Below are positions 18,370-27,390 of a DNA stretch of 64,000 bases, one piece after another; within the stretch, counting starts at the first letter, position 1; each line of letters opens with the position of its first letter. The stretch covers positions 27,108 through 91,107 of the forward strand of contig NZ_JADNAT010000016.1 in assembly GCF_015550425.1 (NCBI RefSeq). The letters run 5' to 3'. Made by a program: the position numbers and the translations under genes. The notes under the pieces are model-generated. The model was not told where the DNA came from and did no database searches. It worked only from the letters and a program-made list of their open reading frames with translations. This DNA is from Clostridium sp. 1001275B_160808_H3 (GTDB taxonomy: Bacteria; Bacillota; Clostridia; Clostridiales; Clostridiaceae).

Positions 18370-19053
18370 TTATATGGCTTTTATTAATTTTGTTAATTTG
18401 TCTTCTATTTTACTACTATTTATTACTATAATTATAGATACTAATAGTACTAGTCCCCATCCCCATAATGGAATTGATAATTTAGCTGATCCTAATGCAC
18501 ATGCTATTAAGATTTCCCATGGTCTTGTAAGTATTAGTATAATAAAATATCTTTTAAAACTCATACTACTAAGTCCAACTAAAAAATTTATAATATCATC
18601 AGGGAAAAACGGAAGTAACAGCATTAAAAATATTATTATTTCTCCCTTTGGTGAGTTTATTATTTCTTCGTATTTATTCAAAATCTTATCACTTACAAAT
18701 CTTTCTACAAATGCTTTCCCACATATTCTTGATAAGTAAAATATTATTGCCGATCCACTAATTATAGCTAAAGTAGTTATTATAAAAGACTCCCACATTC
18801 CAAATACCATTGCCCCTGCCACAGCACTTACATTGCTAGGTATAGGAGCAATAATGATAGAAGCTAATTGTAATAAAAAAAATATAATAAAAGCTTTGTT
18901 TCCAAATCCCTCAATATATACTTTAAAATCTTCTAATGATGCCATATAGCCTAAAATCCCACTTGATTTTAAGTAAATTATTATAGATATAAATGATACT
19001 ATTACTATCAACAAATATATAAATTGTTTTGCTTGTATCTTTCTTTTACTCAT
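18370..19053 (-). CDS. VTT/TVP38-family membrane protein
   Basis: This integral membrane protein of about 227 residues belongs to the DedA/TVP38 (VTT, SNARE-associated) family, whose members include phospholipid scramblase-like proteins. It has an N-terminal TM helix, then the family core APIPSNVSAVAGAMVFGMWES, ISGSAIIFYLSRICGKAFVERF with its re-entrant helix, and LLPFFPDDIINFLVGLSSMSFKRY. The start chosen is ATG 19053 because AAAAGGAGAG lies directly upstream; a longer frame to 19146 adds 31 basic residues without a ribosome binding site. It is monocistronic. Confidence 0.87.
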   Translation of the reverse strand: MSKRKIQAKQFIYLLIVIVSFISIIIYLKSSGILGYMASLEDFKVYIEGFGNKAFIIFFLLQLASIIIAPIPSNVSAVAGAMVFGMWESFIITTLAIISGSAIIFYLSRICGKAFVERFVSDKILNKYEEIINSPKGEIIIFLMLLLPFFPDDIINFLVGLSSMSFKRYFIILILTRPWEILIACALGSAKLSIPLWGWGLVLLVSIIIVINSSKIEDKLTKLIKAI

Positions 19054-19361
19054 TAATTCTCTCCTTTTACAAATTAATTTTCTAAATTGAATGAACTTCT
19101 TCGAAAATACTAACCTTAAAATACTTAGTGATTTTTGTAATCTCACTTTTTATTTACTACCACTTTTATTTAATCTCATTTTTTGTTAATTTCAGTATAA
19201 GTTTAAAATCTTAATATATTTTCATATAAAGCTTAAGATTTCCTAAATATAAAATAAAGAAAATCATATTTATAATTTAAATTCAATTTTTACTTTATGA
19301 TTCTTTTTATTAAAATTTAGTTAGATAGCTTATTCTATTTAATATGATTTATAACTTTATA

Positions 19362-19390
19362 TTGATTATTGATATTTTAAGTGTTATTAT
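19362..19390 (+). promoter_or_regulatory. promoter of the DEAD-box helicase gene
   Basis: TTGATT (19362-19367), a 17-base spacer and TATTAT (19385-19390) form a good vegetative promoter. Its position relative to the two-stem RNA is the same as in the orphan copy at 18134. Confidence 0.65.
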
Positions 19391-19396
19391 TAAGCC

Positions 19397-19492
19397 ATTA
19401 GTATATGAGTACTATAAAGTGAGCTTGGTTGTCTTTCACCAGATACCAAGCTCTAATTTATTTTATATAACTTTCAAAGAAAGGATAAAATT
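19397..19492 (+). promoter_or_regulatory. two-stem structured 5' leader of the DEAD-box helicase
   Basis: Stem 1 is TTAGTA/TACTAT (19398-19403, 19410-19415) with a 6-base loop ending AG. Stem 2 is GAGCTTGG/CCAAGCTC (19421-19428, 19446-19453) enclosing TTGTCTTTCACCAGATA. Compared with the copy at 18169, stem-1 changes keep pairing (G-U to A-U), which argues for a conserved RNA fold. Stem 2 is followed by a weakly T-rich run before the helicase ribosome binding site, so it could act as an attenuator. Confidence 0.6.
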
Positions 19493-20605
19493 ATGAATTT
19501 TAAAAGTTTAAAGATAAATGAAAAATTAATTGACTCATTGAAGAAAAATGGCATAGTAGCGCCTACCAAAGTTCAAATTAATGTTATACCTGAAATAATT
19601 AATAAAAATGATGTAATAGGAAAATCAAAAACTGGCTCTGGAAAAACCCTAGCCTTTTTATTACCTATACTTCAAAGAATAGATAGTAATTCTAAAAATA
19701 CTGAAGTACTAATTTTATCTCCAACTAGGGAACTTGCAATACAAATAACTGAGGAAGCAAATAAATTTAATATAAATGATATCGGAATTTTAGCTGCTTA
19801 CGGTGGAAAAGACGTTGGTTCTCAATTAAAAAAGCTTAATAAAGGTATTAATTTAATAATTGCAACTCCAGGAAGATTACTTGATCATTTAGAAAGAAAA
19901 AGTATAAATTTAAGTAAACTAAATACAGTTGTTATAGATGAAGCTGATCAAATGCTTTTAATGGGATTTAGAAATGAAATTGAAAAAATAATGTCTTATG
20001 CTCCAAAAAAACTTCAAACTCTTTGCTTTTCTGCAACTATAGATTCTAAAGTAAAAAAACTTGCTTATAGATATATGAATAATCCAGCTATTATTGATAT
20101 TACAGAAAATGAAGAAGCTGAACTTCCTAATATTAAGCAAGAAGTCGTTAAAACTACAGATAGATGGAAAGTTGATGCTTTAGTTAAAGTTTTAGAAGAA
20201 GATAATCCATTTATGTCTATTATTTTTTGTAGAACTAAAAGAAGAGCTGATGAATTAGAAGTAAAGCTAGCTGCTAAAGGTATAAAGGCCGCTAAAATAC
20301 ATAGTGATGTTCCTCAAAATAAAAGGGAAAAAATTATGAAATCTTTTAGAGATTGTGAGATTCAATATTTAATAGCAACCGATGTTGCTTCAAGAGGAAT
20401 AGATGTTACTGGAGTTACTCATATATATAATTATGATGCACCAGAAAGTGTTGAAATCTATATTCATAGAATAGGAAGAACAGCTCGTGCTGGAGACAGT
20501 GGTTATACCTGTCTTATTACAGATCCTAAAAACTACAATATATTAGAGGAAATAGAAAATTACTTACAGTATACAATTCCTGAGCGTGAAGTTAACTTCA
20601 GATAA
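19493..20605 (+). CDS. DEAD-box ATP-dependent RNA helicase
   Basis: This 370-residue helicase unwinds RNA duplexes in the cytoplasm. Motifs in order are Q-motif KNGIVAPTKVQ, I SKTGSGKT, Ia PTRELAIQ, Ib TPGRLLDH, II VIDEADQM, III SAT, IV IIFCRTKRRADEL, V ATDVASRGIDV and VI HRIGRTARAG. The two RecA domains are complete, but the chain ends soon after motif VI, so there is no RNA-binding tail as in CshA or DbpA. AAAGGA precedes the ATG. The structured leader suggests control of expression by RNA folding, perhaps in the cold. Confidence 0.93.
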   Translation: MNFKSLKINEKLIDSLKKNGIVAPTKVQINVIPEIINKNDVIGKSKTGSGKTLAFLLPILQRIDSNSKNTEVLILSPTRELAIQITEEANKFNINDIGILAAYGGKDVGSQLKKLNKGINLIIATPGRLLDHLERKSINLSKLNTVVIDEADQMLLMGFRNEIEKIMSYAPKKLQTLCFSATIDSKVKKLAYRYMNNPAIIDITENEEAELPNIKQEVVKTTDRWKVDALVKVLEEDNPFMSIIFCRTKRRADELEVKLAAKGIKAAKIHSDVPQNKREKIMKSFRDCEIQYLIATDVASRGIDVTGVTHIYNYDAPESVEIYIHRIGRTARAGDSGYTCLITDPKNYNILEEIENYLQYTIPEREVNFR

Positions 20606-20771
20606 AAGATAGAAATATAAATCTGATTATTGCAGCGCTCTTTACAAGTTAACATAAACTTACAGATATACATTTGAAAACTGATATTATAGTTAAAAAA
20701 ATTATAAATATGCATATGTATATATCGTAACTCTGAACATATTATAGCTATAAAATCTATAGAAATTTCAG
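20606..20771. other. intergenic stretch without visible gene
   Basis: This part of the convergent gap between the helicase and glycogen phosphorylase genes is AT-rich and shows no ORF with a ribosome binding site. The rest of the gap holds three hairpins listed separately. Confidence 0.5.
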
Positions 20772-20814
20772 TATAAGCAAAGGATATAACGAAACATTAT
20801 ATCCTTTGCTTATA
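20772..20814. terminator. 18-bp perfect hairpin, probable helicase terminator
   Basis: Arms 20772-20789 and 20797-20814 (TATAAGCAAAGGATATAA and its complement) pair perfectly around a 7-base loop. It lies about 170 bases after the helicase stop. A strong T run is missing, so it may be a processing or end-protection hairpin rather than a classic terminator. Confidence 0.6.
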
Positions 20815-20867
20815 TAAAAATATATAATAAATAAACATATTATTTTAATAAAAAAAAGTTAATAGAA

Positions 20868-20908
20868 AAATTTCAAGGACGTCGCGTTTCGCGACGCCCT
20901 TGAAATTT
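20868..20908. repeat. GC-capped dispersed hairpin, copy 1
   Basis: The outer stem AAATTTCAAGG/CCTTGAAATTT (11 bp) continues after one mismatch into CGTCGCG/CGCGACG (7 bp) with a TTT loop. The GC-rich cap stands out in this AT-rich sequence. A related element with the same loop occurs at 59376-59404, suggesting a small dispersed repeat family. Confidence 0.7.
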
Positions 20909-20940
20909 AATTATTAATAACTCTTTTTATAATTAATCAC

Positions 20941-20987
20941 AAAAAAGACAGTAGATATATTTGTTTTACCAAAACATATCTACTGCC
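20941..20987 (-). terminator. terminator of glycogen phosphorylase
   Basis: Stem CAGTAGATAT/ATATCTACTG (20949-20958, 20976-20985) is followed on the minus strand by a run of six T. It lies about 30 bases past the stop codon at 21017. Confidence 0.9.
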
Positions 20988-21016
20988 TCTTTGTAGTTGT
21001 AATTTATACTGATCTT

Positions 21017-23278
21017 CTACTTTAATTTCCAGATTTCATTATTGTATTGCTCAATAGTTCTATCTGATGAGAAGAATCCGGCTTTACTAATATTAACTAA
21101 AACTTTTCTATTCCAAGTTTCTCTATCTTCATAATCTTTAAATACTATTTCTTTAGTTTTAATATACTCTTCAAGATCTAGCAATGTCATAAACCAATCC
21201 TTGTTGATTAATTCCTTATGAAGTCTTGTTAGGTTTTCTTCATCTCCAACTGCTATCATTTTATCGCTAACTATAAAGTCAACTAATTCCTTTATTGCAG
21301 GCTTTTCATAGTATTTCTTTGAAACATAATCTGCTTTTTTATAGTGTTCAATAACAGCTTCACTGCATTCACCAAATATATAAATATTGTCATCTCCGAC
21401 TAATTCATGTATTTCTACATTAGCTCCATCTTCTGTACCTAAAGTTAATGCTCCATTTAACATAAACTTCATATTACCTGTTCCAGATGCTTCTTTGGAT
21501 GCTAGAGAAATTTGTTCTGAAACATCACAAGCTGGAATTAACTTAGATGCTTTTGTTACATTGTAGTTTTCTACCATAACAACTTTTAAATACTTATTGA
21601 CTTCAGGATCATTATTTATGATTTCTTGAAGACATAAAATAGTATGAATTATATCTTGAGCTATTATATAAGCTGGTGCTGCCTTAGCTCCAAATATCAT
21701 TGTTATTGGAGTTGTTGGGATATTCCCCTTTTTGATTTCTAAATACTTATGAATTATATAAAGAACATTCATTTGTTGTCTCTTATATTCATGAAGTCTC
21801 TTAATTTGAATATCAAATATAGAATTTTCATCTATTTCAACACCTTGAGTTTCTTTTAGGTAATCCTTAAGAGCAACTTTATTATGCTTCTTAATTTCTC
21901 CTAATTTTTTTAGAACTTCTTTATTATCTACATATTTTAATAAGTCTTCTAATTTAGTAGCATCCTTTTTATAATTATCTCCAATTAGCTCACTTATATA
22001 CTTTGCAAGCTCGTTATTGCAATGAATTAACCATCTTCTAAATGTTATCCCATTTGTCTTATTATTAAACTTCTCTGGATAAATATTATAAAAATGCTTT
22101 AATTCTTCTTCTTTTAATATATCTGTATGAAGTGCAGCAACTCCATTTACGCTAAATCCATAGTGAATATCCATATGTGCCATATGAACTCTGTTATCCT
22201 TATCTATTATATATACTTTTTCATCATCATATTTAGCTTTTACTTTGTTATCTAGCTCTCTTATTATTGGCATTAATTGTGGAACAACCTTATCTAAATA
22301 TTCTATTGGCCACTTTTCTAATGCTTCTGCTAATATTGTATGATTTGTATATGCACAAGTCTTTGTAACTATTTCAATAGCCTCATCCATACCTATTCCT
22401 CTCTCTCCTAAAAGACGAATTAATTCAGGAATAACCATTGATGGATGTGTATCATTTATTTGAATAACTACATGATCATATAATTTGTGCAAATCATATC
22501 CATTTTCTTCAGCTTCTAATAAAATTAATTGAGCTGCATTACTTACCATAAAGTATTGTTGATAGATCCTTAATAAGTGCCCAGCTTTATCACTGTCATC
22601 AGGATATAAGAATAAAGTTAAGTTTTTCTTTATTTCTTCCTTATCAAAGTTTATACCATCCTTTACTAGTGATTCATCTATTGTATCTATATCAAATAAA
22701 CGAAGCTTATTACATGACTTATCATAACCTGTAACATCTATATCATAAAGGCTTGATGTAACTTTAAATCCTCCAAATGAAACTTCAAATTTTATATCTG
22801 ATTTATTTAACCAGCCTTCGCTAGTTATCCATGGATTTTTAACTGCCTTTTGTTTATTATTTTCAAATACTTGCTGGAATAATCCAAAATGGTAATTTAA
22901 ACCTACTCCATCTCCATTTAATCCTAGAGTTGCAATTGAATCTAAGAAACATGCAGCTAATCTTCCAAGTCCACCATTACCCAATGATGGTTCTAATTCG
23001 ATTTCTTCTATTTCAGTTAAATCTTTCTCATTATCAAATAATACTTCTTTAACCTCTTCATAAAGTCCTAAATTGATTAAGTTATTTGATAATAACTTTC
23101 CAATTAAAAATTCAGCTGAAATATAGTACAGCTTCTTATTTCCTTTATTTCTTCCCTTTGTCTTAATTTCCCCTTTTGTTAATTCTAATAAAGCTAAATA
23201 GATTTCTTCGTTGCTTGCTTCTTTTATTGTCTTTCCAAATCTATTTTCTAGAATTTTTGTTAAGTTTTCTTGTACCAT
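21017..23278 (-). CDS. glgP: glycogen/starch/maltodextrin phosphorylase
   Basis: Phosphorylase releases glucose-1-phosphate from alpha-1,4-glucan ends using phosphate and pyridoxal phosphate. The 753-residue protein has the N-terminal [20 protein letters not shown] and [39 protein letters not shown], and [13 protein letters not shown]. The cofactor site is [20 protein letters not shown], where the Lys binds PLP. Length is typical of the short bacterial form without the eukaryotic regulatory extension. It is monocistronic; no other glg gene is in the window. The ATG follows GAGGGTGGG. Confidence 0.96.
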   Translation of the reverse strand: MVQENLTKILENRFGKTIKEASNEEIYLALLELTKGEIKTKGRNKGNKKLYYISAEFLIGKLLSNNLINLGLYEEVKEVLFDNEKDLTEIEEIELEPSLGNGGLGRLAACFLDSIATLGLNGDGVGLNYHFGLFQQVFENNKQKAVKNPWITSEGWLNKSDIKFEVSFGGFKVTSSLYDIDVTGYDKSCNKLRLFDIDTIDESLVKDGINFDKEEIKKNLTLFLYPDDSDKAGHLLRIYQQYFMVSNAAQLILLEAEENGYDLHKLYDHVVIQINDTHPSMVIPELIRLLGERGIGMDEAIEIVTKTCAYTNHTILAEALEKWPIEYLDKVVPQLMPIIRELDNKVKAKYDDEKVYIIDKDNRVHMAHMDIHYGFSVNGVAALHTDILKEEELKHFYNIYPEKFNNKTNGITFRRWLIHCNNELAKYISELIGDNYKKDATKLEDLLKYVDNKEVLKKLGEIKKHNKVALKDYLKETQGVEIDENSIFDIQIKRLHEYKRQQMNVLYIIHKYLEIKKGNIPTTPITMIFGAKAAPAYIIAQDIIHTILCLQEIINNDPEVNKYLKVVMVENYNVTKASKLIPACDVSEQISLASKEASGTGNMKFMLNGALTLGTEDGANVEIHELVGDDNIYIFGECSEAVIEHYKKADYVSKKYYEKPAIKELVDFIVSDKMIAVGDEENLTRLHKELINKDWFMTLLDLEEYIKTKEIVFKDYEDRETWNRKVLVNISKAGFFSSDRTIEQYNNEIWKLK

Positions 23279-23579
23279 TATTCTATCCCACCCTCAAATA
23301 ATTAATTTATTTTCTTAATAATCTTATTTATATAATTTATACAAATTAAATTTAGTAAAGTTATAAACCCTTTACAAGTATTATAATATCAATTTTATAT
23401 CTATTAATTTGTATATTCATTCTTTTATTTGTATATTTCTTATATAAAATTCAAAAATTCTATATTTTTTTCCTATTTTTGTACTTCATTACAATAAAAT
23501 TATAGACACTTACCAATTTTATTATTCATTAGTCACCTTAATATTAACCCAATTTTTCATAGTTTTAATACAAATAAAA
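23279..23579. other. intergenic region upstream of glgP
   Basis: This AT-rich gap should carry the glgP promoter. No ORF, repeat or clear operator was seen. Confidence 0.4.
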
Positions 23580-23603
23580 ATGAGATATCCTAAGATATCT
23601 CAT
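23580..23603 (-). terminator. terminator of the nitroreductase gene
   Basis: A perfect 10-bp stem ATGAGATATC/GATATCTCAT with a CTAA loop is followed on the minus strand by TTTTTATTT. It abuts the stop codon at 23605. Confidence 0.9.
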
Positions 23604-23604
23604 T

Positions 23605-24417
23605 CTATTCACTTCTTAACCATGAAATAACATATGCATATTTACATTCTATAAATGGATTTACAAACTTAAAATCTCCACTAATTCCTTTTTCCTTCAT
23701 ATATAAATCAAGATGACAAAGTGCTATACCCATATCTATTTTATTCATATCATTATTACCACTATTATATATATGAATATCATTCTGTACCTTAACTATT
23801 CTCCATGGTTGCTTATTCATTGATGATGGTGCTAATCTTACCATTTCAAATGCTTCTCCATACTCCTTTGCTTCTTCCTTTGAAAGAGGAGTGTCAAAAC
23901 TTACATTAAAGAATACTTCTGAATAATCTTTCCTTTTATTTTTATGGTCCTTCATAAAAGAAGCAAGAAAGGATTTTTTTCCGCCTTCATATCCAACAGG
24001 CGATACTGCTGGTAATATTTCATTACTTTTTAAATTAATAGTTTTTCCAAAATCACCTTTACTAAATGTCCCTCCAAGCCAAACTGTACCTAATCCTAGT
24101 GAAGTACAATATAAAATCAATTTTTCAAATGTATATCCTAATGCTTCTAATGCAAAATCTTTATTTTCGCATGCAGCTACTAAATAATAATTTGCTCCTT
24201 TTATAACTCCATAAGTACCAAGTCTAATTACATCCTTATAAGTTTCCTTTTTGATTAAATGTATTCTTACCTTTATATTAAAAGGATTATCCAATTCACT
24301 TATATAATTCTCGATTTTTTCTATTAGCTCTTGAGATAAATGCTTGTCTTCATAATTTCTAACTGAATATCTAGCTCTTATTACCTCTTCTAAAGGCTTA
24401 TTAAATATCATCTCCAT
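23605..24417 (-). CDS. nitroreductase-family protein, TM1586 type
   Basis: The 270-residue protein belongs to the TM1586-like branch of FMN-dependent nitroreductases. The N-terminal VIRARYSVRNYEDKHLS is the typical FMN-phosphate Arg-Ser-Arg region. Later come LILYCTSLGLGTVWLGGTFSK and RLAPSSMNKQPWRIV, which correspond to the two duplicated half-domains of this subgroup. It probably reduces a flavin- or quinone-like substrate with NAD(P)H. Two in-frame ATGs (24417, 24411) share the same GAGGGG site. It is monocistronic with its own terminator. Confidence 0.88.
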   Translation of the reverse strand: MEMIFNKPLEEVIRARYSVRNYEDKHLSQELIEKIENYISELDNPFNIKVRIHLIKKETYKDVIRLGTYGVIKGANYYLVAACENKDFALEALGYTFEKLILYCTSLGLGTVWLGGTFSKGDFGKTINLKSNEILPAVSPVGYEGGKKSFLASFMKDHKNKRKDYSEVFFNVSFDTPLSKEEAKEYGEAFEMVRLAPSSMNKQPWRIVKVQNDIHIYNSGNNDMNKIDMGIALCHLDLYMKEKGISGDFKFVNPFIECKYAYVISWLRSE

Positions 24418-24622
24418 ATAAATTATCTACCCCTCTTTTATAGCATATTAAATAAACATTATTATTTTATAATATCTTTGTAATTATTTACAATAAATTA
24501 TATCATTAAATTGTTTTTATATCTATTGTAAGAACAACAAAATTTATTCTAACTAATTTATAGCAAATGCTAAGTAATATCTCCTAATATAATCTTCTTT
24601 TAGATATATACGAAATAAAAAA

Positions 24623-24645
24623 GAAGATAAATAATACTTATCTCC
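24623..24645 (-). terminator. terminator of the Crp/Fnr regulator gene
   Basis: Stem GAAGATAA/TTATCTCC (one mismatch) with a 7-base loop is followed on the minus strand by TCTTCTTTTTTATT. It lies about 65 bases past the stop codon at 24709. Confidence 0.75.
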
Positions 24646-24708
24646 TTTTACATAAACTATATAATTTATTCTTTTAAAGATAATATGAACAATTAATGAT
24701 ATAACACT

Positions 24709-25422
24709 CTAAAAAATAGATTCTTCTAATAAACTTAAATTATTAATTACTATTTTCTTTGTCCCTACAGCTTTAATAATATTCTCACTTTCTAATAAAC
24801 TTAGCTTTCTGCTTAATGTTTCTCTTGCAATGCCACAATAATTAGCCATTCCTTCTCTGTTTAATGGTAAATCCACTTCTATCTTTCCATTTACAATTTT
24901 GCCATATTTCTCAGAAAACTCTAAAAGCATACAGCATATTCTTGCTTCTGGATTATTATTAGATAAATTCTTTGAAAGGTTTTCTACTTCTATTAATCTT
25001 TTATTTAACTCAGAAAGAAGTTTTAAGCAAATAGACGGATTCGAATATAATATATCTTTTAAGTCTTCTCTTGAAATAGTGCATAATTCAGTGTTTTTAA
25101 CTGCTATTGCAGATACATTACTTTCCTTAGTATCTCCTAATATATTACTTTCTCCAAGGAAATCCCCAACAGTTAGTATATTAATAATTTGCTCCTTTCC
25201 AGTTGCAGTAGTTTTACTTATTTTTATCATGCCATCACTTATTATAAAGAGTTTCGAAACTTTATCTCCTTCTAAAAATAAACTTTCTCCTTTTTTTAAA
25301 ACCATATGTTTTCTTACTGATATTATTCTATCTAATTCCTCTTCGGAAAGTGATTCAAATATAGGTACTTCTTGTGCATATAATCTACTTGCACACTTTT
25401 CACAACAACAATCACAATTCAA
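24709..25422 (-). CDS. Crp/Fnr-family regulator with Cys-rich N-terminus
   Basis: This 237-residue transcription factor has a cyclic-nucleotide-type sensor domain (about 20-140), a long dimer helix, and a C-terminal winged helix with NREGMANYCGIARETLSRKLSLLE. The N-terminus MNCDCCCEKCASR holds five Cys in the first ten residues, suggesting an Fe-S or metal-sensing role like FNR. The start is TTG at 25422 with AGGAGGT nine bases upstream. Its place beside hemerythrin, Ric/ScdA and hcp genes suggests it is the nitrosative-stress regulator (HcpR-like) of this cluster; that is an inference. Confidence 0.87.
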   Translation of the reverse strand: MNCDCCCEKCASRLYAQEVPIFESLSEEELDRIISVRKHMVLKKGESLFLEGDKVSKLFIISDGMIKISKTTATGKEQIINILTVGDFLGESNILGDTKESNVSAIAVKNTELCTISREDLKDILYSNPSICLKLLSELNKRLIEVENLSKNLSNNNPEARICCMLLEFSEKYGKIVNGKIEVDLPLNREGMANYCGIARETLSRKLSLLESENIIKAVGTKKIVINNLSLLEESIF

Positions 25423-25588
25423 AATAAAATACCTCCTAACCTAAATCATATAACTTAGTTTAATTATACTATAAAATTCACATTTATAATTAAATTATAT
25501 AATTTAGAAGGAGGTTTGAATTAATTTAAATATTAAATAAAAGAATTCTATTTTATTTAACATTTATTTACTTGCTACTATTAACATG

Positions 25589-26395
25589 TTACTTGCAATC
25601 ATCAGGTGTAAATGTGCAATATCCTATACTATCACATTCTTTTTTCATATCAACCCACTTAGTATCACTTTCTATACTTTCTAATGCTGTAGGATATAAT
25701 ATATAGTTTTCCTTAAATATATGATCTTTTAATTCAAAACAAATTGCATTTGAAAGTTTCTTTAATTCAATTTTATATTCATTAAAATCTAAATCTGCAA
25801 CTGACTCACTTAACTTCTTTAATGCTCTTTTCTTTTTTCTTAAATCTTCATGCTCAAGTCTCATTATTCTAGTTGGCCCTGTTATCCCCCTTGTTTCAAG
25901 TTCTGGGAATAAAACATCTTCTTCTCTTTTATGGTGAGGTTCAGCATCTAAAATACTAATGATAAGTTCAGTTACTCTTGTAAATTCTTTTCTATTCTTA
26001 TCATAGCTTTCCATTTCTAGTATTGCATTTGTTACTTCTTCTAATTCCTTTAAAAAACTTAAAAGTAATGCATGTTCTTCAATAAGTGTATATAAAACGT
26101 GTCCCTTAGATATATTACTTTGTAATTTTTCAAGCTCACCTTGTAAAATCATCATATGAATTTCACATAAATGTCTTAATTCGCTTGGGTCCATTCCTTC
26201 TTCTACTAAACTTTGTTCTGCCATAGAAAGTTCTAACGGACTTATTGATTTAACAAGTTTTAATCCCTTTTCCTTTAAATCTTCTGTTAATCCTTTTTCA
26301 TTTAAATTTCTTAAAAGTACTGTTAACTCCTTTATTTTTCCTTCATTAACTGCTCTATTTACACCATTATCTAAAATAAATCTTTTCTTTTCCAA
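25589..26395 (-). CDS. DUF438/hemerythrin-like protein
   Basis: This protein of about 268 residues combines an N-terminal DUF438-like helical region (ELTVLLRNLNEKGLTEDLKE... SISPLELSMAEQSLVEEGM) with a C-terminal HHE cation-binding bundle. Iron-ligand candidates include HALLLSFLKELEE, EPHHKREEDVLFPELE, RLEHEDL and DHIFKENYILYP. Such proteins bind O2 or NO at a di-iron centre. The start chosen is TTG 26395, because GAGGTGATTAA sits right before it; a longer frame to 26497 would overlap the previous gene and lacks a site. It is co-transcribed with the Ric/ScdA gene (31-bp gap). Confidence 0.87.
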   Translation of the reverse strand: MEKKRFILDNGVNRAVNEGKIKELTVLLRNLNEKGLTEDLKEKGLKLVKSISPLELSMAEQSLVEEGMDPSELRHLCEIHMMILQGELEKLQSNISKGHVLYTLIEEHALLLSFLKELEEVTNAILEMESYDKNRKEFTRVTELIISILDAEPHHKREEDVLFPELETRGITGPTRIMRLEHEDLRKKKRALKKLSESVADLDFNEYKIELKKLSNAICFELKDHIFKENYILYPTALESIESDTKWVDMKKECDSIGYCTFTPDDCK

Positions 26396-26426
26396 ATTAA
26401 TCACCTCTATATTTTTATTAAACCTT

Positions 26427-27128
26427 CTATTGATATCTCTTAAATAAAATATTGTTTTCTTTATGAATATGAACAAATAAGTCTTTTTCAAGATCATGCA
26501 TCTTCATATATAATAATTTAAAGCTTGTACACGCCCATTCTGGAGCATTATAATCATCAGTAATATGTGCTAATTCTTTAAGTATATCTCCTGCTGCTTC
26601 ATGTTCTCCTATAAAGCTTTCTATTTCTTCTTTTAAAATATCCTTCTTTGCCTCATCACTAGTAGCTTCAAATTCAATTATCTTTTTAAATAATATTTTT
26701 TCCTCTTTGATTAAATGTTCTTCTAACTCAGATTTTAATGTTCCAAAAAGTTTATGAACTCTTGTTAAAACTTCTGGTAAATGATTATAATGAACTTTAA
26801 ATACCTTAACTAGTAATGGGTCTATATCTCTTAGTAATTCAAATGTCTTTGCATGATGAGTATTTATTATATGCTGAATTAATTCTTCTGAATTTCTTTC
26901 ATTCCAATTTATATATGAAGAATTATCAAATACAAATTCTTCAAGTTCTTTATTTATATCTTCAATAAATTTATCTACATCAATATTTTTTTCTTTTAAT
27001 GCAAGCTCTAAATTTTCACTTCCACCACAGCAATAATCTAATCCCATATCATTAAACTTTTCTACAATTTCAGGATAAATAATAACACATTCCCCTAAGC
27101 TTAAATTTTTATTTATACTCTTTTCCAT
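26427..27128 (-). CDS. ric: iron-sulfur cluster repair di-iron protein Ric/ScdA
   Basis: Ric (ScdA/YtfE) repairs Fe-S clusters damaged by nitric oxide or peroxide. The 233-residue protein starts with the DUF542 domain, SLGECVIIYPEIVEKFNDMG followed by LDYCCGG, which holds the conserved Cys pair. A hemerythrin-like bundle follows with HIINTHHAKTFELL, HYNHLPEVLTRVHKL, EEHLIKEE, GEHEAAGDIL and HIHKENNILF. The ATG at 27128 is preferred to an in-frame GTG at 27137 because GGAG is then eight bases away. It is first in an operon with the hemerythrin gene. Confidence 0.93.
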   Translation of the reverse strand: MEKSINKNLSLGECVIIYPEIVEKFNDMGLDYCCGGSENLELALKEKNIDVDKFIEDINKELEEFVFDNSSYINWNERNSEELIQHIINTHHAKTFELLRDIDPLLVKVFKVHYNHLPEVLTRVHKLFGTLKSELEEHLIKEEKILFKKIIEFEATSDEAKKDILKEEIESFIGEHEAAGDILKELAHITDDYNAPEWACTSFKLLYMKMHDLEKDLFVHIHKENNILFKRYQ

Positions 27129-27354
27129 ATCAATCACTCCAATATTGTTTTTCTTATCTATGAGTAAATTATAAGAAAATTTTTAAAATAAAAATGTGAT
27201 TCAAATCAAATTTTGAAAAATTATAATCTTACATTAAAAATTGCATATATAACATCATAAAATCAGTTTAATCTTTAATAATTAAAATAATAAAAACTTT
27301 ATATCATAACCTTTTCTAAAACTTCAAAGTATAATAAGAATCAAAAAAATAAGA

Positions 27355-27375
27355 AGATATAGCATAACTATATCT
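27355..27375 (-). terminator. terminator of hcp
   Basis: Perfect 8-bp stem AGATATAG/CTATATCT with a CATAA loop, followed on the minus strand by TCTTATTTTTTTG. It lies about 15 bases after the hcp stop. Confidence 0.8.
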
Positions 27376-27390
27376 CCTAAAATATTTATA

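Noticed and set aside
18347..18739. Plus-strand open frame just downstream of the orphan leader RNA
   Set aside because: It is antisense to the VTT-protein gene, lacks a ribosome binding site and starts inside that gene's terminator, so the leader RNA has no real gene behind it.
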